A stretch of 64,000 nt of DNA from the NCBI GenBank assembly GCA_023382335.1, contig JAMCPM010000011.1, positions 253,229-317,228 on the forward strand. The letters are read 5' to 3'. Under the pieces are notes generated by a model. The model ran no database searches. It was not told the origin of the DNA and saw nothing but the letters and a program-made list of their open reading frames with translations. Shown piece after piece: positions 17,212-26,939 of the stretch; within the stretch, counting starts at the first letter, position 1; each line of letters opens with the position of its first letter. The DNA is from Actinomycetota bacterium (lineage in GTDB: Bacteria > Actinomycetota > Thermoleophilia > BMS3ABIN01). Both the position numbers and the translations under genes were made by a program.

Positions 17212-19023
17212 ATGTCCATAAAAAGTTTTCTCATCGGCCAGCCGCTCGAGAGTGTCAGGGAAAAACACGAGCGGCTTACAAAAACGACCGGCCTGGCAAT
17301 ATTCTCCTCGGATGCACTGTCCTCGGTCGCATATGCTACCGAGGAAATCCTGCTGGCGCTGGTCGTCGCCGGCACCGCCCTGATCAATTACTCCATGGCG
17401 ATCGCGGTCGCTATCGCAGCGCTGATATCGATTGTCACCACTTCCTATTTTCAGACCGTCCACGCCTATCCCTCGGGGGGCGGCGCCTATATCGTCGCCA
17501 AGGATAACCTGGGTGAAAATGCCGGGCTCGTGGCCGGGGCCTCGCTGCTGATCGATTACGTGCTGACTGTCGCCGTGAGTATCACCGCCGGAGTCGCCGC
17601 CATCACCTCCGCTGTGCCATCGCTGGGCGAACACAAAGTCCTGATCTGCCTTGTCGCCATCGGCCTGCTGATGCTTGCGAATCTTCGAGGAGTGCGCGAA
17701 GCCGGGAACTTCTTTGCCATACCGACGTATACGTTTGTTTTCAGCATACTGGCCCTGATCGGCTTTGGCCTGTTCAAATACCTCACCGGTTCCGAACCGC
17801 CGCCGGCCGAACCCGTCGAAGCCGCGACCAGTTACATCGCCATCTTCGTCGTCCTTCGGGCGTTCGCCGCCGGATGCACTGCAATGACCGGAATCGAGGC
17901 GGTATCGAATGGAGTCCAGGCCTTTAAGCCGCCGGAGCCCCGCAACGCCAGCATCGTCCTCATCTGGATGGCCGCCATTCTGGGCACCATGTTCATAGGT
18001 ATCTCCTTCCTGGCGGATCATTACAACATCGTACCGGTGGAAAACGAGACGGTCCTCTCACAACTGGCGGTGGCTATCTTCTCGAAGGGCCCGATCTATT
18101 ACCTTATCCAGACAGCGACCGCGCTCATCCTCATCCTGGCGGCAAACACGTCCTTCCAGGGATTTCCGCGCCTCTCCTCGGTCATGGCCGCGGACGGTTT
18201 CATGCCCCGTCAGTTCGGCAGCCGCGGTGACCGTCTGGTGTTTTCCAACGGGATCCTGATCCTGGGGCTTGTGGCGGCAGGCCTGGTAGTCGTCTTCAAG
18301 GGGCAGACGCACGCGCTGATCCCCCTTTACGCCGTCGGCGTCTTTCTGTCCTTCACGCTGTCTCAGTCCGGCATGATCAGGCACTGGCTGAGGTTGCGTG
18401 GCAAGCGATGGAAGCGCAACATGCTCATCAACGGCCTGGGCGCGGTCACCACCTTCATAGTGCTTATCGTGATAGCATCGGCCAAGTTCTTAAGCGGTGC
18501 CTGGATCGTGGTCATCGCCATTCCAATCATTGTTTATGCAACCAGGAAGGTTAAAACCCACTACGATTCCGTCGCCCGGCAGCTCAGCCTCGAAGGCGCG
18601 CCGCGCACAGTCGAATACACGCATCACTCCGTGGTCGTTCCCGTCTCCGGCGCGCACCAGGCGGTCATCAACGCTATCCGCTACGCCAAGGCGCTCTCCA
18701 GGGACGTGGTCGCGGTTTACGTCTGCTTCGATCCCATGGAGACGACCAGGCTCAAACAGAAGTGGGCCCGCTATGGCATGGATGTGCCGCTGATCGTGCT
18801 GGAATCGGAATATCGTTCAGTGATCGAACCGCTGATGGAATATATCGATGGCGTTCGCGAGACTCACAGGGGTGGCGTCATCACCGTGGTCTTGCCCGAG
18901 TTCGTGCCGCAAAAATGGTGGCACCACCTGCTGCATAACCAGACCGCGTGGCTGATAAAAGGCCTGTTGCTTTTCAAGCGGGGGGTCGTCTCCACCAGCG
19001 TGCCCCTGCACCTGGAGTCATAA
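17212..19023 (+). CDS. kimA: KimA-type potassium uptake permease (APC superfamily)
   Basis: High-affinity potassium/proton symporter family (formerly YdaO). The 603 residues match KimA over the full length: IKSFLIGQPLES, FSSDALSSVAYATEEI, YPSGGGAYIVAKDNLGE, LLIDYVLTVAVSITAG, GCTAMTGIEAVSNGV, and the shared C-terminus (WHHLLHNQTAW). About 12 membrane helices are followed by a cytoplasmic domain (about 450-600). In Bacillus subtilis this family is controlled by c-di-AMP at RNA and protein level; the candidate riboswitch leader here fits that. AAAGGA precedes the ATG. Probably transcribed separately from hypE. Confidence 0.85.
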   Translation: MSIKSFLIGQPLESVREKHERLTKTTGLAIFSSDALSSVAYATEEILLALVVAGTALINYSMAIAVAIAALISIVTTSYFQTVHAYPSGGGAYIVAKDNLGENAGLVAGASLLIDYVLTVAVSITAGVAAITSAVPSLGEHKVLICLVAIGLLMLANLRGVREAGNFFAIPTYTFVFSILALIGFGLFKYLTGSEPPPAEPVEAATSYIAIFVVLRAFAAGCTAMTGIEAVSNGVQAFKPPEPRNASIVLIWMAAILGTMFIGISFLADHYNIVPVENETVLSQLAVAIFSKGPIYYLIQTATALILILAANTSFQGFPRLSSVMAADGFMPRQFGSRGDRLVFSNGILILGLVAAGLVVVFKGQTHALIPLYAVGVFLSFTLSQSGMIRHWLRLRGKRWKRNMLINGLGAVTTFIVLIVIASAKFLSGAWIVVIAIPIIVYATRKVKTHYDSVARQLSLEGAPRTVEYTHHSVVVPVSGAHQAVINAIRYAKALSRDVVAVYVCFDPMETTRLKQKWARYGMDVPLIVLESEYRSVIEPLMEYIDGVRETHRGGVITVVLPEFVPQKWWHHLLHNQTAWLIKGLLLFKRGVVSTSVPLHLES

Positions 19024-19101
19024 AGAGCGACTCGGCGGGCGTGCGGCCGGGCCTCATCAGGCGCAGCCGTTCTTAAAAAGAGCTACCGGGCTGACCGGGC
19101 G

Positions 19102-20661
19102 CTACTGGATCTCGAACAGCTGCACCACGTAAGGGAAAGGCTCGCCGTGGCGGACGTCCTGGTAGGTCCTGCCCTTGATGCTGACCCGGTAGCCCTCGCT
19201 TAGCTGCACCGCATGGTCTTCGGGCTCGAACCCGTAATTGTGGGAAGCCAGTATCTGCGAAGGATGCTGGCCGCGGACTTCTGCCAGATAATCGCGCCAG
19301 TTGTCCGGAGTTACGGTGATCATTTCAAGATCGGGACGCTTCCCCTCCACCGCCTGCTCGTACCTGAGCCCGCCGTAAGAAGGCCAGTCGGCCAGCACCA
19401 CCGCCCCGAGCCTGGCCTTGCTGAAGACTACGCTGGCGTAATCGAGCATACTCAGATCCCCGTGATGATTGACAAATGGCCACAGTGTTGGTATGCCCAG
19501 CGACAGCACGATGACGTAGACCCCGCCGGCAATGATGACCGGCGCCTTTTGCCATCTTCCCTCTTTGATGTAAGCCTCGGCCATGAGCATTATCAGGTAG
19601 ATGGAGAATCCCGCCCAGATGGAAAAATAAAGCAGCAGCGGCAGGTAGTAATGCACGTATATGCGGCTGACCGCAAAGATGATCGACATGTGGACCACGG
19701 CGCCGGCCAGCAGGAAGACAAGGAACCGCCTCATCGGTTTCAGGCGTTTGTTTACCGCGGGATAGAAAAGGATCATCGCCGCCACAACGGTCAGGAAGGC
19801 ATAGGATGGGAAATAGCCCTGACGGATGACCGTCGAGAGCTTGTCCTGGACCTCATCGGCTCCTGGCACCCCGGGAGCGACGGCGCCCGACCGGCGGACG
19901 TCACTGGCGCTGACAAAGCTGATGAAAGATGATACGGAATCGATCTTGCCGTAGCTGACCTCTGGGTTGGTGGCGCTGCGTACCGGCAGGTACAGAAGGA
20001 TAGAAAGGCCGAGGGCCAGAAAGGCCGCGGACAGGAGGATCGTCTTTGGTTTCAGCAACTCCCGCCAGGGTCCGAGCACGAAGAACCCCGCCACCAGCAC
20101 CGGTACGAAATAAAGCAGCGAGGGATGGTAGGCAAACCCGAAACCGGTTAGAAACGCCGCCCCCCAGACAAGCTTCAGATTGCCGCTGCGATGCCAGGCG
20201 AGGAGCATGATCAGCAGGAAGGCGACCACGACGGCGACGCCGTTATAAGGCTGGGCTACCGAAGCGTGAGCCCAGTACTGCCCACCAAGCCCCAGGGTCG
20301 CGGCCGCGATCAGAGCCGGCAGCCAGCGGCCGAAGAGCATGATCACCAGGGTGAACACGGCCGAAACGCCGATCGCCCCCACAAGCGCCGACAGCAGGTT
20401 CACACGCGCGGCCATATTGCTGTACGGGACCAGGTGGGCGAATATCCAGGAGATGATGGTATAGGCGGGCGATCCCGGCGAGTGGCCTATGCCCAGAGTA
20501 GCCCCGGAGGCTTGCCATTCGCCGCTATCGGAGGCCAGGACATCGGGTGCCGAGGTGTAGAAATACAGTCCAAAAAAAACAGCGCCTGACAGGACAGCGC
20601 CGATCGTGCGCGGTTTTACCAAAAAGTGCCCGGCCTTTGCCGGGAATCCTGTTACGGTCAT
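19102..20661 (-). CDS. DUF2723 family polytopic membrane protein
   Basis: 519 residues with about 11-12 membrane helices. The N-terminal loop DSGEWQASGATLGIGHSPGSPAY and the later YWAHASVAQPYN match DUF2723 proteins, which resemble GT-C glycosyltransferases such as O-mannosyltransferases; the acidic residue after the first helix is the expected catalytic position. The C-terminal 110 residues are extracytoplasmic. Likely substrate is a polyprenyl-phosphate sugar, by family inference. Its ATG overlaps the ftsK stop by 4 bp, so it is translationally coupled to ftsK. Confidence 0.75.
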   Translation of the reverse strand: MTVTGFPAKAGHFLVKPRTIGAVLSGAVFFGLYFYTSAPDVLASDSGEWQASGATLGIGHSPGSPAYTIISWIFAHLVPYSNMAARVNLLSALVGAIGVSAVFTLVIMLFGRWLPALIAAATLGLGGQYWAHASVAQPYNGVAVVVAFLLIMLLAWHRSGNLKLVWGAAFLTGFGFAYHPSLLYFVPVLVAGFFVLGPWRELLKPKTILLSAAFLALGLSILLYLPVRSATNPEVSYGKIDSVSSFISFVSASDVRRSGAVAPGVPGADEVQDKLSTVIRQGYFPSYAFLTVVAAMILFYPAVNKRLKPMRRFLVFLLAGAVVHMSIIFAVSRIYVHYYLPLLLYFSIWAGFSIYLIMLMAEAYIKEGRWQKAPVIIAGGVYVIVLSLGIPTLWPFVNHHGDLSMLDYASVVFSKARLGAVVLADWPSYGGLRYEQAVEGKRPDLEMITVTPDNWRDYLAEVRGQHPSQILASHNYGFEPEDHAVQLSEGYRVSIKGRTYQDVRHGEPFPYVVQLFEIQ

Positions 20662-23168
20662 TCGTACACGGGCGCGGCGCCCTCTTCGTCGCCGGCATCC
20701 TCCGTCAGGGAACGTTCCTGCCGCGGCGCCTTCTCCAGGATCCGCTCCAGGTCTTCCTCACCGATGAGCACCCGGCGAGGCTTGCTTCCTTCGTAACCGC
20801 TGATAACGCCGCGGCGCTCGAGCATGTCGATCAGGCGGCCGGCGCGGGTATAGCCGACGCGCAACCGGCGCTGCAGAATCGACACCGATGCCGAGCCGGC
20901 TTCCACCACCAGGCGCATGGCCTCGGGCAACAGCTCATCCTCGTCAGCGGGAAGCTTGTCGTCGCTGTCATCCACCTTCCCCTCCAGCAGCTCCATCGCA
21001 AAATCGGGCTTGAGCTGGCTCTTGCAGCGGTCGGTAAGCAGCTTTATCTCCTGCTCGGAGATATAGGCTCCCTGAACCCGCCTCAGCTGGGACGAGCCCA
21101 GCGGCCGGAAGAGCATGTCGCCCTGGCCCAGCAGGCTCTCGGCGCCGTTGGTGTCGAGTATGACCCGCGAGTCGATCTGTGATGAGACGGCGAAGGCGAT
21201 ACGCGAGGGAACATTGGCCTTGATCATGCCGGTGATGACGTCCACGGACGGGCGTTGCGTCGCCAGGACCAGGTGGATGCCCACCGCCCGCGATTTCTGC
21301 GCCAGACGGATAATAGCGCCCTCCACGTCGGCAGGCGCAACCATCATCAGATCGGCCAGCTCGTCAACGACCAGGATTATGTAAGGCAGCTCCTTCTGGC
21401 CGCGACGGACGCGGGTCTTGTTGAGTTCGTCCAGATGCTTGGCCTTCACCAGCTCCATCTGGCCGTAGCGCGATTCCATCTCTTCCACCAGATTGGCCAG
21501 GACGTTGGCGGCGTCTTTCATGACCGTGACCACGGGCGTCAGCAGGTGGGGAATGCCTTCAAAGTGGCTGAGTTCGACCCGCTTGGGATCGATGAGGATC
21601 ATGCGCACGTCGTCCGGAGTGCAGCGCAGCAGGATCGATGAGACGATGCAGTTGATGCAGCCGCTCTTTCCCGAGCCGGTGGTGCCGGCGACCAGCAAGT
21701 GCGGCATCTGCGCCAGATCGGCGAACACGGGCTTGCCGGCGATGTCCTTGCCCAGCCAGACCGAGAGCGGCCCTGATTTCTTGGGAAAGTCCTTGTAGAT
21801 GTCGCCCAGGGTGACCATGTTGGGATTGAGGTTCGGGACCTCGACGCCCACGGCGGACTTGCCCGGGATCGGCGCCAGGATCCTGATATCCGTGGTCGCC
21901 AGGGCATAGGCGATGTCATTCTTGAGAGTCGTTACTTTATTGACCTTGATCCCAGGCGCCAGTTGCAGCTCGTAACGGGTCACGCGCGGACCGGATTCGG
22001 TGCCGATGACCCGGGCCTCGATGCCGAAGCTCGAAAGCGTCTCCTCGAGCACGCGGCTGACGCGGTCAAGGTTGTCGACGGATTTCCCCTCGCGGTCGCG
22101 GCTCTTGCGAAGCAGCTCGCGCTCCGGCAGCACGTATGCGGCCGCCTGTTCGACCTCTTCATCGCTGATGGGGAAAAGCTCTTCCTGCAGCGGGGCCCGA
22201 TCGGCGCCGGATTCGTCGCCGATGTCGGCAAAGGGATCGGCGCTTTCCCCGGGTTCGACCGCAACGGCGTCCGTTACCTCCGCGGCCGGGCTGTCTTCGG
22301 GATCGACCAGCGCCAGCGCTGGCTTGTCATGAAAAATGTCAGGATAGGTCTGGGCGCCGTCGAGCGGAGCGCATTCGCCGCTGATGACGGATTCTCCCAG
22401 CACCGGGCGCTCTGCTACCGCCGCCGGGTCGACGCCGAAGGGCACCGGTTGCGTGGCGTCGCCACCCGCCATGGCCATGGCGCCGGCTTCAGTCTGCATG
22501 GCCGGCTCCGCGGCGCGCCTATCGGTCAGGGTGTGTCCCAGCTGCGCGGTTGACTTCCTGGCCCTGACCGCGGCCTTCCTGGCCCCGGAACCGGTCGCCA
22601 GCAACACGATCCGCACCGAGGCGCCAGTGATCAAAAAGAGCGATGAAAGCAGCAGGAAGATAACCGACACCGAACTGCCGGCGTCGCCAAGCAGCGAACC
22701 CGTGATCCAGTAAAGGGCGTCGCCGGCAATGCCGCCATGGCCGGAGAAATATGCGCTCTGGAAGAATTCCTCATGGACAGGCTCGGAGCCCAGCACCGAA
22801 AGGGTGTTGGCGCCGAAGACCAGGAAAAGGCAGGCCAGCCCGAGGCCGACGCCAATCTGGAAGCCCCGCGGTCCCCTGGGGGCTTCGGGAAAGATAAGGT
22901 AGGCGGCGGCTATGATGCATACCGGCGGCGCCATGAAAGCCAGCACCCCGAAGAGGTACCTGAGGGCGGATTCCGCCGCCGTGCCCACCAGGCCGCCGGA
23001 CCAGCCCAGGTACAGGACCAGGGCCAGAAAACATCCGGCCAGGGCAAGCGCCAGGCCGCCGATCTCCCTCAACCGGCGCAGATCAAGACTGCCGGAGCGC
23101 TGTTTACGCTTCGCCGCTTTTCTCCGCGCCGTCTTCAAAGTCGCCTGCTTTTTGGTCTTGCGAGCCAT
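20658..23168 (-). CDS. ftsK: DNA translocase FtsK/SpoIIIE
   Basis: Septal dsDNA pump for chromosome segregation. N-terminal Lys/Arg-rich tail, four membrane helices (about 35-195), a variable acidic linker (200-345), the motor domain with Walker A GTTGSGKS (495-502) and Walker B ILVVDELADLM, and a C-terminal gamma winged-helix domain (about 745-815) for recognising polar DNA motifs. 836 residues, normal. Lies 29 bp downstream of rnj, the common rnj-ftsK order. Confidence 0.97.
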   Translation of the reverse strand: MARKTKKQATLKTARRKAAKRKQRSGSLDLRRLREIGGLALALAGCFLALVLYLGWSGGLVGTAAESALRYLFGVLAFMAPPVCIIAAAYLIFPEAPRGPRGFQIGVGLGLACLFLVFGANTLSVLGSEPVHEEFFQSAYFSGHGGIAGDALYWITGSLLGDAGSSVSVIFLLLSSLFLITGASVRIVLLATGSGARKAAVRARKSTAQLGHTLTDRRAAEPAMQTEAGAMAMAGGDATQPVPFGVDPAAVAERPVLGESVISGECAPLDGAQTYPDIFHDKPALALVDPEDSPAAEVTDAVAVEPGESADPFADIGDESGADRAPLQEELFPISDEEVEQAAAYVLPERELLRKSRDREGKSVDNLDRVSRVLEETLSSFGIEARVIGTESGPRVTRYELQLAPGIKVNKVTTLKNDIAYALATTDIRILAPIPGKSAVGVEVPNLNPNMVTLGDIYKDFPKKSGPLSVWLGKDIAGKPVFADLAQMPHLLVAGTTGSGKSGCINCIVSSILLRCTPDDVRMILIDPKRVELSHFEGIPHLLTPVVTVMKDAANVLANLVEEMESRYGQMELVKAKHLDELNKTRVRRGQKELPYIILVVDELADLMMVAPADVEGAIIRLAQKSRAVGIHLVLATQRPSVDVITGMIKANVPSRIAFAVSSQIDSRVILDTNGAESLLGQGDMLFRPLGSSQLRRVQGAYISEQEIKLLTDRCKSQLKPDFAMELLEGKVDDSDDKLPADEDELLPEAMRLVVEAGSASVSILQRRLRVGYTRAGRLIDMLERRGVISGYEGSKPRRVLIGEEDLERILEKAPRQERSLTEDAGDEEGAAPVYE

Positions 23169-23197
23169 CCCGTCTCCCCGGACTTCGGTTGCCCTGC

Positions 23198-24874
23198 CTA
23201 GACTTCGACCACGATCACCATGATCAGCGGACGCTTCTTGGTCTTCTTGTACAGGAACTTGGCCAGCCGGCTGTGTATGTGCTCCTGCAGCAGCCCGGGA
23301 TCGGTGATCGCCAGACTGGCGCTTTCGGACATTATGGCCTTTACGAGGGAGGAAACCTCTTTCATCAGCTCGCGCCGGTTGCCCATGTAGACAAAGCCCT
23401 TGGCGGTGATGTCCGGAGGCGCCACGACCGAGCCGTCCTGCTCGCGCACGGGCGCCACGACGATGAAGGTGCCGTCGCGTGAGAGCTTCTGGCGGTCGCG
23501 CAGGGTGACGTCCTGGATGTCGCCGACGTCGAGCCCGTCCACGAAGGTCATGCCGGCGTCGATCTTGTCCACTATCCTGACTTTGCCGTTGGACGCCTGC
23601 ACGACATCGCCGTTGGACGCCATGATTATGTGCTTGCGGTCCATGCCCATCTCCTCCGCCAGTTCCGCGTGGAAGAAGAGATGCCGGTATTCCCCGTGGA
23701 TCGGCATGAAGAATTTCGGCTGGGTCAGGTTAATGATCATCTTTAGCTCTTCACGCGAGGCGTGCCCGGAGACATGCACCGGCGCCACCGATTCATAGAC
23801 GACCCGCACTCCGCGCTTGAACAGCTGGTTGATGACGGTGTGAACGCTCACCTCGTTGCCGGGAACCGGCCGCGCTGACAGGATGACCGTATCGCCCGGC
23901 GCCAGCTTCACTTTTTTGTGGTCGCCGAAGGCCATGCGGGTAAGAGCCGAGAGCGGCTCTCCCTGGCTGCCACTGGAAAGGATGACGATCTTCGAAGGCT
24001 TGTAACCATCGATCTCCCGCAGGCTGATCAGCATGTCCTCGGGAATAGTGAGGTAGCCGAGCTCGCGCGCCATCTCGGCGTTGCGCACCATCGATCGCCC
24101 GACGATCGCCAGTTTGCGGCGGTGCTTGCGGGCGATATCGACGATCTGCTGGATCCGGTGTATGTGCGAGGCGAACGAGGCGGCGATGATACGCCCCTCG
24201 GCCAGCCTGAAGGTCTGCTCGAGGGTCTTGCCGACAGATTTCTCCGGCCCGGTGACACCCTCGACCTCGGCGTTAGTCGAGTCTGAAAGCAGCAGTAGCA
24301 CTCCCTGTGTTCCCAGTTCGCCGAACTTGCCCATATTCGTGCGCCGGCCGTCGATGGGATTGGGATCCAGCTTGAAATCACCCGTGTGCACGACCGTTCC
24401 CACCGGAGTAGTGATCGCCAGGGCGATGCCGTCAGGAATGCTGTGGGTGACGCTTATGAACTCACAATGGAAAGGCCCGATCTGCTTGGGCTCGTCGGCG
24501 ACTATCTCGCGCAGGTCGGTGACATCGGCCAGGCCGTGCTCCTCGAGCTTGTTCCCTACCAGGCCGAGCGTCAGGCGGGTACCATACACGGGCACGTTGA
24601 TCTCCCGCAGGAAGAACGGCAGCGCCCCGACGTGATCCTCGTGGCCGTGAGTCAGCAGCACCGCTTCGACCTGGTCGGCGCGGTCCCTGATATAGGAAAA
24701 ATCCGGGATGATGAGGTCGATCCCCAGGAGCTCGTCCTTGGGGAAGCTGAGGCCGGCATCGATTATGAGCATGCGCCCGCCGTATTCCATCACCATCATG
24801 TTCTTGCCGATCTCGCCGAGTCCGCCGAGAGGGATGATCTTTAGTTTGTCTTTGTTAGCTATAATTGGCTCCAT
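23198..24874 (-). CDS. rnj: Ribonuclease J
   Basis: Metallo-beta-lactamase/beta-CASP nuclease with 5'-3' exo- and endonuclease activity in RNA maturation and decay. Metal motif LTHGHEDHVGALPFFL (about residues 74-89), GDFKLDP, SDSTNAE and the beta-CASP motif HVSGHASREELK are present. 558 residues, typical. With rny this window encodes two main mRNA decay nucleases. The ATG follows a 141-bp gap after dapA. Confidence 0.97.
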   Translation of the reverse strand: MEPIIANKDKLKIIPLGGLGEIGKNMMVMEYGGRMLIIDAGLSFPKDELLGIDLIIPDFSYIRDRADQVEAVLLTHGHEDHVGALPFFLREINVPVYGTRLTLGLVGNKLEEHGLADVTDLREIVADEPKQIGPFHCEFISVTHSIPDGIALAITTPVGTVVHTGDFKLDPNPIDGRRTNMGKFGELGTQGVLLLLSDSTNAEVEGVTGPEKSVGKTLEQTFRLAEGRIIAASFASHIHRIQQIVDIARKHRRKLAIVGRSMVRNAEMARELGYLTIPEDMLISLREIDGYKPSKIVILSSGSQGEPLSALTRMAFGDHKKVKLAPGDTVILSARPVPGNEVSVHTVINQLFKRGVRVVYESVAPVHVSGHASREELKMIINLTQPKFFMPIHGEYRHLFFHAELAEEMGMDRKHIIMASNGDVVQASNGKVRIVDKIDAGMTFVDGLDVGDIQDVTLRDRQKLSRDGTFIVVAPVREQDGSVVAPPDITAKGFVYMGNRRELMKEVSSLVKAIMSESASLAITDPGLLQEHIHSRLAKFLYKKTKKRPLIMVIVVEV

Positions 24875-25015
24875 TTATGGAAGGGTCAGATAATGGGAAT
24901 TCGAGGCAGGAATGCTCGCGGGCAGGCTCTGCCCCATATTATGGGTTTCGCTTCTGGCGGGAAAACTCCTGCCGCAGCTTCGGTCACGGGTCTTCCATGG
25001 TCCGGGCAACCCTGG

Positions 25016-25909
25016 CTAGGCGTGTTGCTGCAGCAGCTCCATTGACTCCAGGACCCGCCGAAGCGCGGCCTTTTCTTCATCGGTCGCGGGCACCAACGGC
25101 AGCCGTACGTCACCGACGTTGTGGCCCATCATGTTGAGCGCCGCCTTGATCATGATCGGGTTCGAGGTCAGGAAGAGGACCTCGTAGAGTGGCCTCAGCT
25201 TCTCGTCAATAGCCCTGGCCTCATCGACCTTGCCGGCTCGGTACGCCTCTACCATCTGCTTCATCTGGGGACCGACGATGTGGGAAGCAACGCAGATGCC
25301 TCCCCAGCCTCCTATCTCCAGCAGGGGAAAGACCATGTCATCGTTGCCGGCATAGATGCCCATGTCGCTGATCTCCGTCAGGCGGCGCGCTTCTGCCAGA
25401 TCGGGGTTGGCCTGTTTCACCGCAACGATGTTGTCGATCTCGTCGAGTTCCGCCAGAGTCTCGGGGTCGATATTGGTCACGCAGCGGCCGGGGATGTTAT
25501 AGATGATGACCGGTTTGCCCTGGGCGGCTTCGGCCAGCGCCTTGAAATGGGCAATAATGCCGGCCTTCGGCGGCTTGTTGTAATAAGGCGTCACGGCGAG
25601 GATGGCGTCGATGCCCTTTTCGCTGGCGCGATGCGTCAGCTCGACGCTATGAGCTGTATCGTTCGAGCCGGTGCCGGCGATGATGGTGGCGCGGCCGGCT
25701 ACGGCGTCGCAGACGACGCGGATGAGGTCGATCTTCTCGTTGTCGGTAAGGGTCGGCGATTCGCCGGTAGTGCCGCTGACGACCAGCCCGTCTGAACCAT
25801 TCTCCACCAGAAAACTTGCCAGAGCGGCCGTGCCCTCGAAGTTCACGGAACCATCCTTGTGGAAGGAGGTGACCATGGCTGTGAGTATGTCTCCAACTGA
25901 TTTATTCAT
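25016..25909 (-). CDS. dapA: 4-hydroxy-tetrahydrodipicolinate synthase
   Basis: First committed step of the lysine/diaminopimelate branch. TIM barrel of 297 residues with SGTTGESPTLT (Thr46-Thr47), YYNKP, Tyr137 in IIYNIPGR and Schiff-base Lys165 in VAVKQAN. Gene order on the minus strand is dapB-dapA-rnj, common in Gram-positive bacteria. A 114-bp gap with an AT-rich hairpin (TTATTCC/GGAATAA) separates it from dapB. Confidence 0.98.
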   Translation of the reverse strand: MNKSVGDILTAMVTSFHKDGSVNFEGTAALASFLVENGSDGLVVSGTTGESPTLTDNEKIDLIRVVCDAVAGRATIIAGTGSNDTAHSVELTHRASEKGIDAILAVTPYYNKPPKAGIIAHFKALAEAAQGKPVIIYNIPGRCVTNIDPETLAELDEIDNIVAVKQANPDLAEARRLTEISDMGIYAGNDDMVFPLLEIGGWGGICVASHIVGPQMKQMVEAYRAGKVDEARAIDEKLRPLYEVLFLTSNPIMIKAALNMMGHNVGDVRLPLVPATDEEKAALRRVLESMELLQQHA

Positions 25910-26023
25910 TTTCGTCCCTAAAAGTTAGCGTGATCATTACCGGTAAGAATTTTATTATTCCAGATTTGGAGCAGGAATAACATTATTTTCCAGGTTGGGG
26001 CCTCCATCCCTGCGGGCGGGATG

Positions 26024-26809
26024 TTACATGATCTTCTCCAGGCCCACGACCAGCCGCTCCTTCAGACCGGCAACCTTGCGGATCGCCATGATGACTCCCG
26101 GCATGAAAGATTCCCTCGATATTGAATCGTGGCGCAGCGAGAGCGTCTGCCCCTTGCCGCCGAAAACTATCTCCTGGTGCGCGACCAGCCCCGGCAGCCG
26201 GACGCTGTGGATCGGCACGCCCTCATGGATGAATCCGCGGGCGGCGCTGCCTTCGGGCCCTGGAATCTCCGGCTGCCGTTCGCGGCCGCCGGCGATGAGC
26301 TCGGCCGTCCTGAGCGATGTCCCGGAAGGAGCATCGAGTTTCTGGTCGTGGTGAAGTTCGATGATCTCGCAATCCGGTATGTGGCGCGCGATGGTCCGGG
26401 CGGCTTCCATCATCAGCACGGCGCCGATGGCGAAATTAGGCGCCAGGAAGCAGTTGCGGCCGGCGGCCTGGGCCCGCGACCCGATCGCCGACAGCTGCTC
26501 GGACGACAGGCCGGTGGTGCCGACAACGCAATGCACGCCGGCTTCGAGACAGGCCGTGACGCTATCGAAGACCACGGCCGGCGTGGTAAAATCCACGGCG
26601 ACCTCGGGCTTCGCTGTCTCAAGAGCGGAAGCCAGGTTGTCATACAGGGATATCCCGGAGATGTCAAAAGCCTCACTGGCGCCCGCATCCGAGAAAGCAG
26701 GATCTACCGCCGCCGCCAGCTCGAGGCCGTCCGCGGCCATCACGGCGCCGCAGGTCGTCCGACCCATTTTTCCCAAAGCTCCGTTGACGAGTACGCTGAT
26801 CATCGACAT
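26024..26809 (-). CDS. dapB: 4-hydroxy-tetrahydrodipicolinate reductase
   Basis: NAD(P)H-dependent reductase after DapA. N-terminal nucleotide-binding motif VNGALGKMGRTT (about 8-19) and the catalytic/substrate motif ELHHDQKLDAPSGTSL (about 152-167) are intact. 261 residues, normal. It leads the dapB-dapA pair; together they supply diaminopimelate for peptidoglycan and lysine. Confidence 0.97.
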   Translation of the reverse strand: MSMISVLVNGALGKMGRTTCGAVMAADGLELAAAVDPAFSDAGASEAFDISGISLYDNLASALETAKPEVAVDFTTPAVVFDSVTACLEAGVHCVVGTTGLSSEQLSAIGSRAQAAGRNCFLAPNFAIGAVLMMEAARTIARHIPDCEIIELHHDQKLDAPSGTSLRTAELIAGGRERQPEIPGPEGSAARGFIHEGVPIHSVRLPGLVAHQEIVFGGKGQTLSLRHDSISRESFMPGVIMAIRKVAGLKERLVVGLEKIM

Positions 26810-26939
26810 CCTCCCGCGCTTTACATGTGGGATAAGACTCTAACAAAACCAGTGGGTCTGGCGCTACTGTTTGCAGCGGAGAGCTGGTCATTCAGGAGGA
26901 AGAAGGACGTGCTCTTTCAGGGAAAAAAGTACTGCCGCT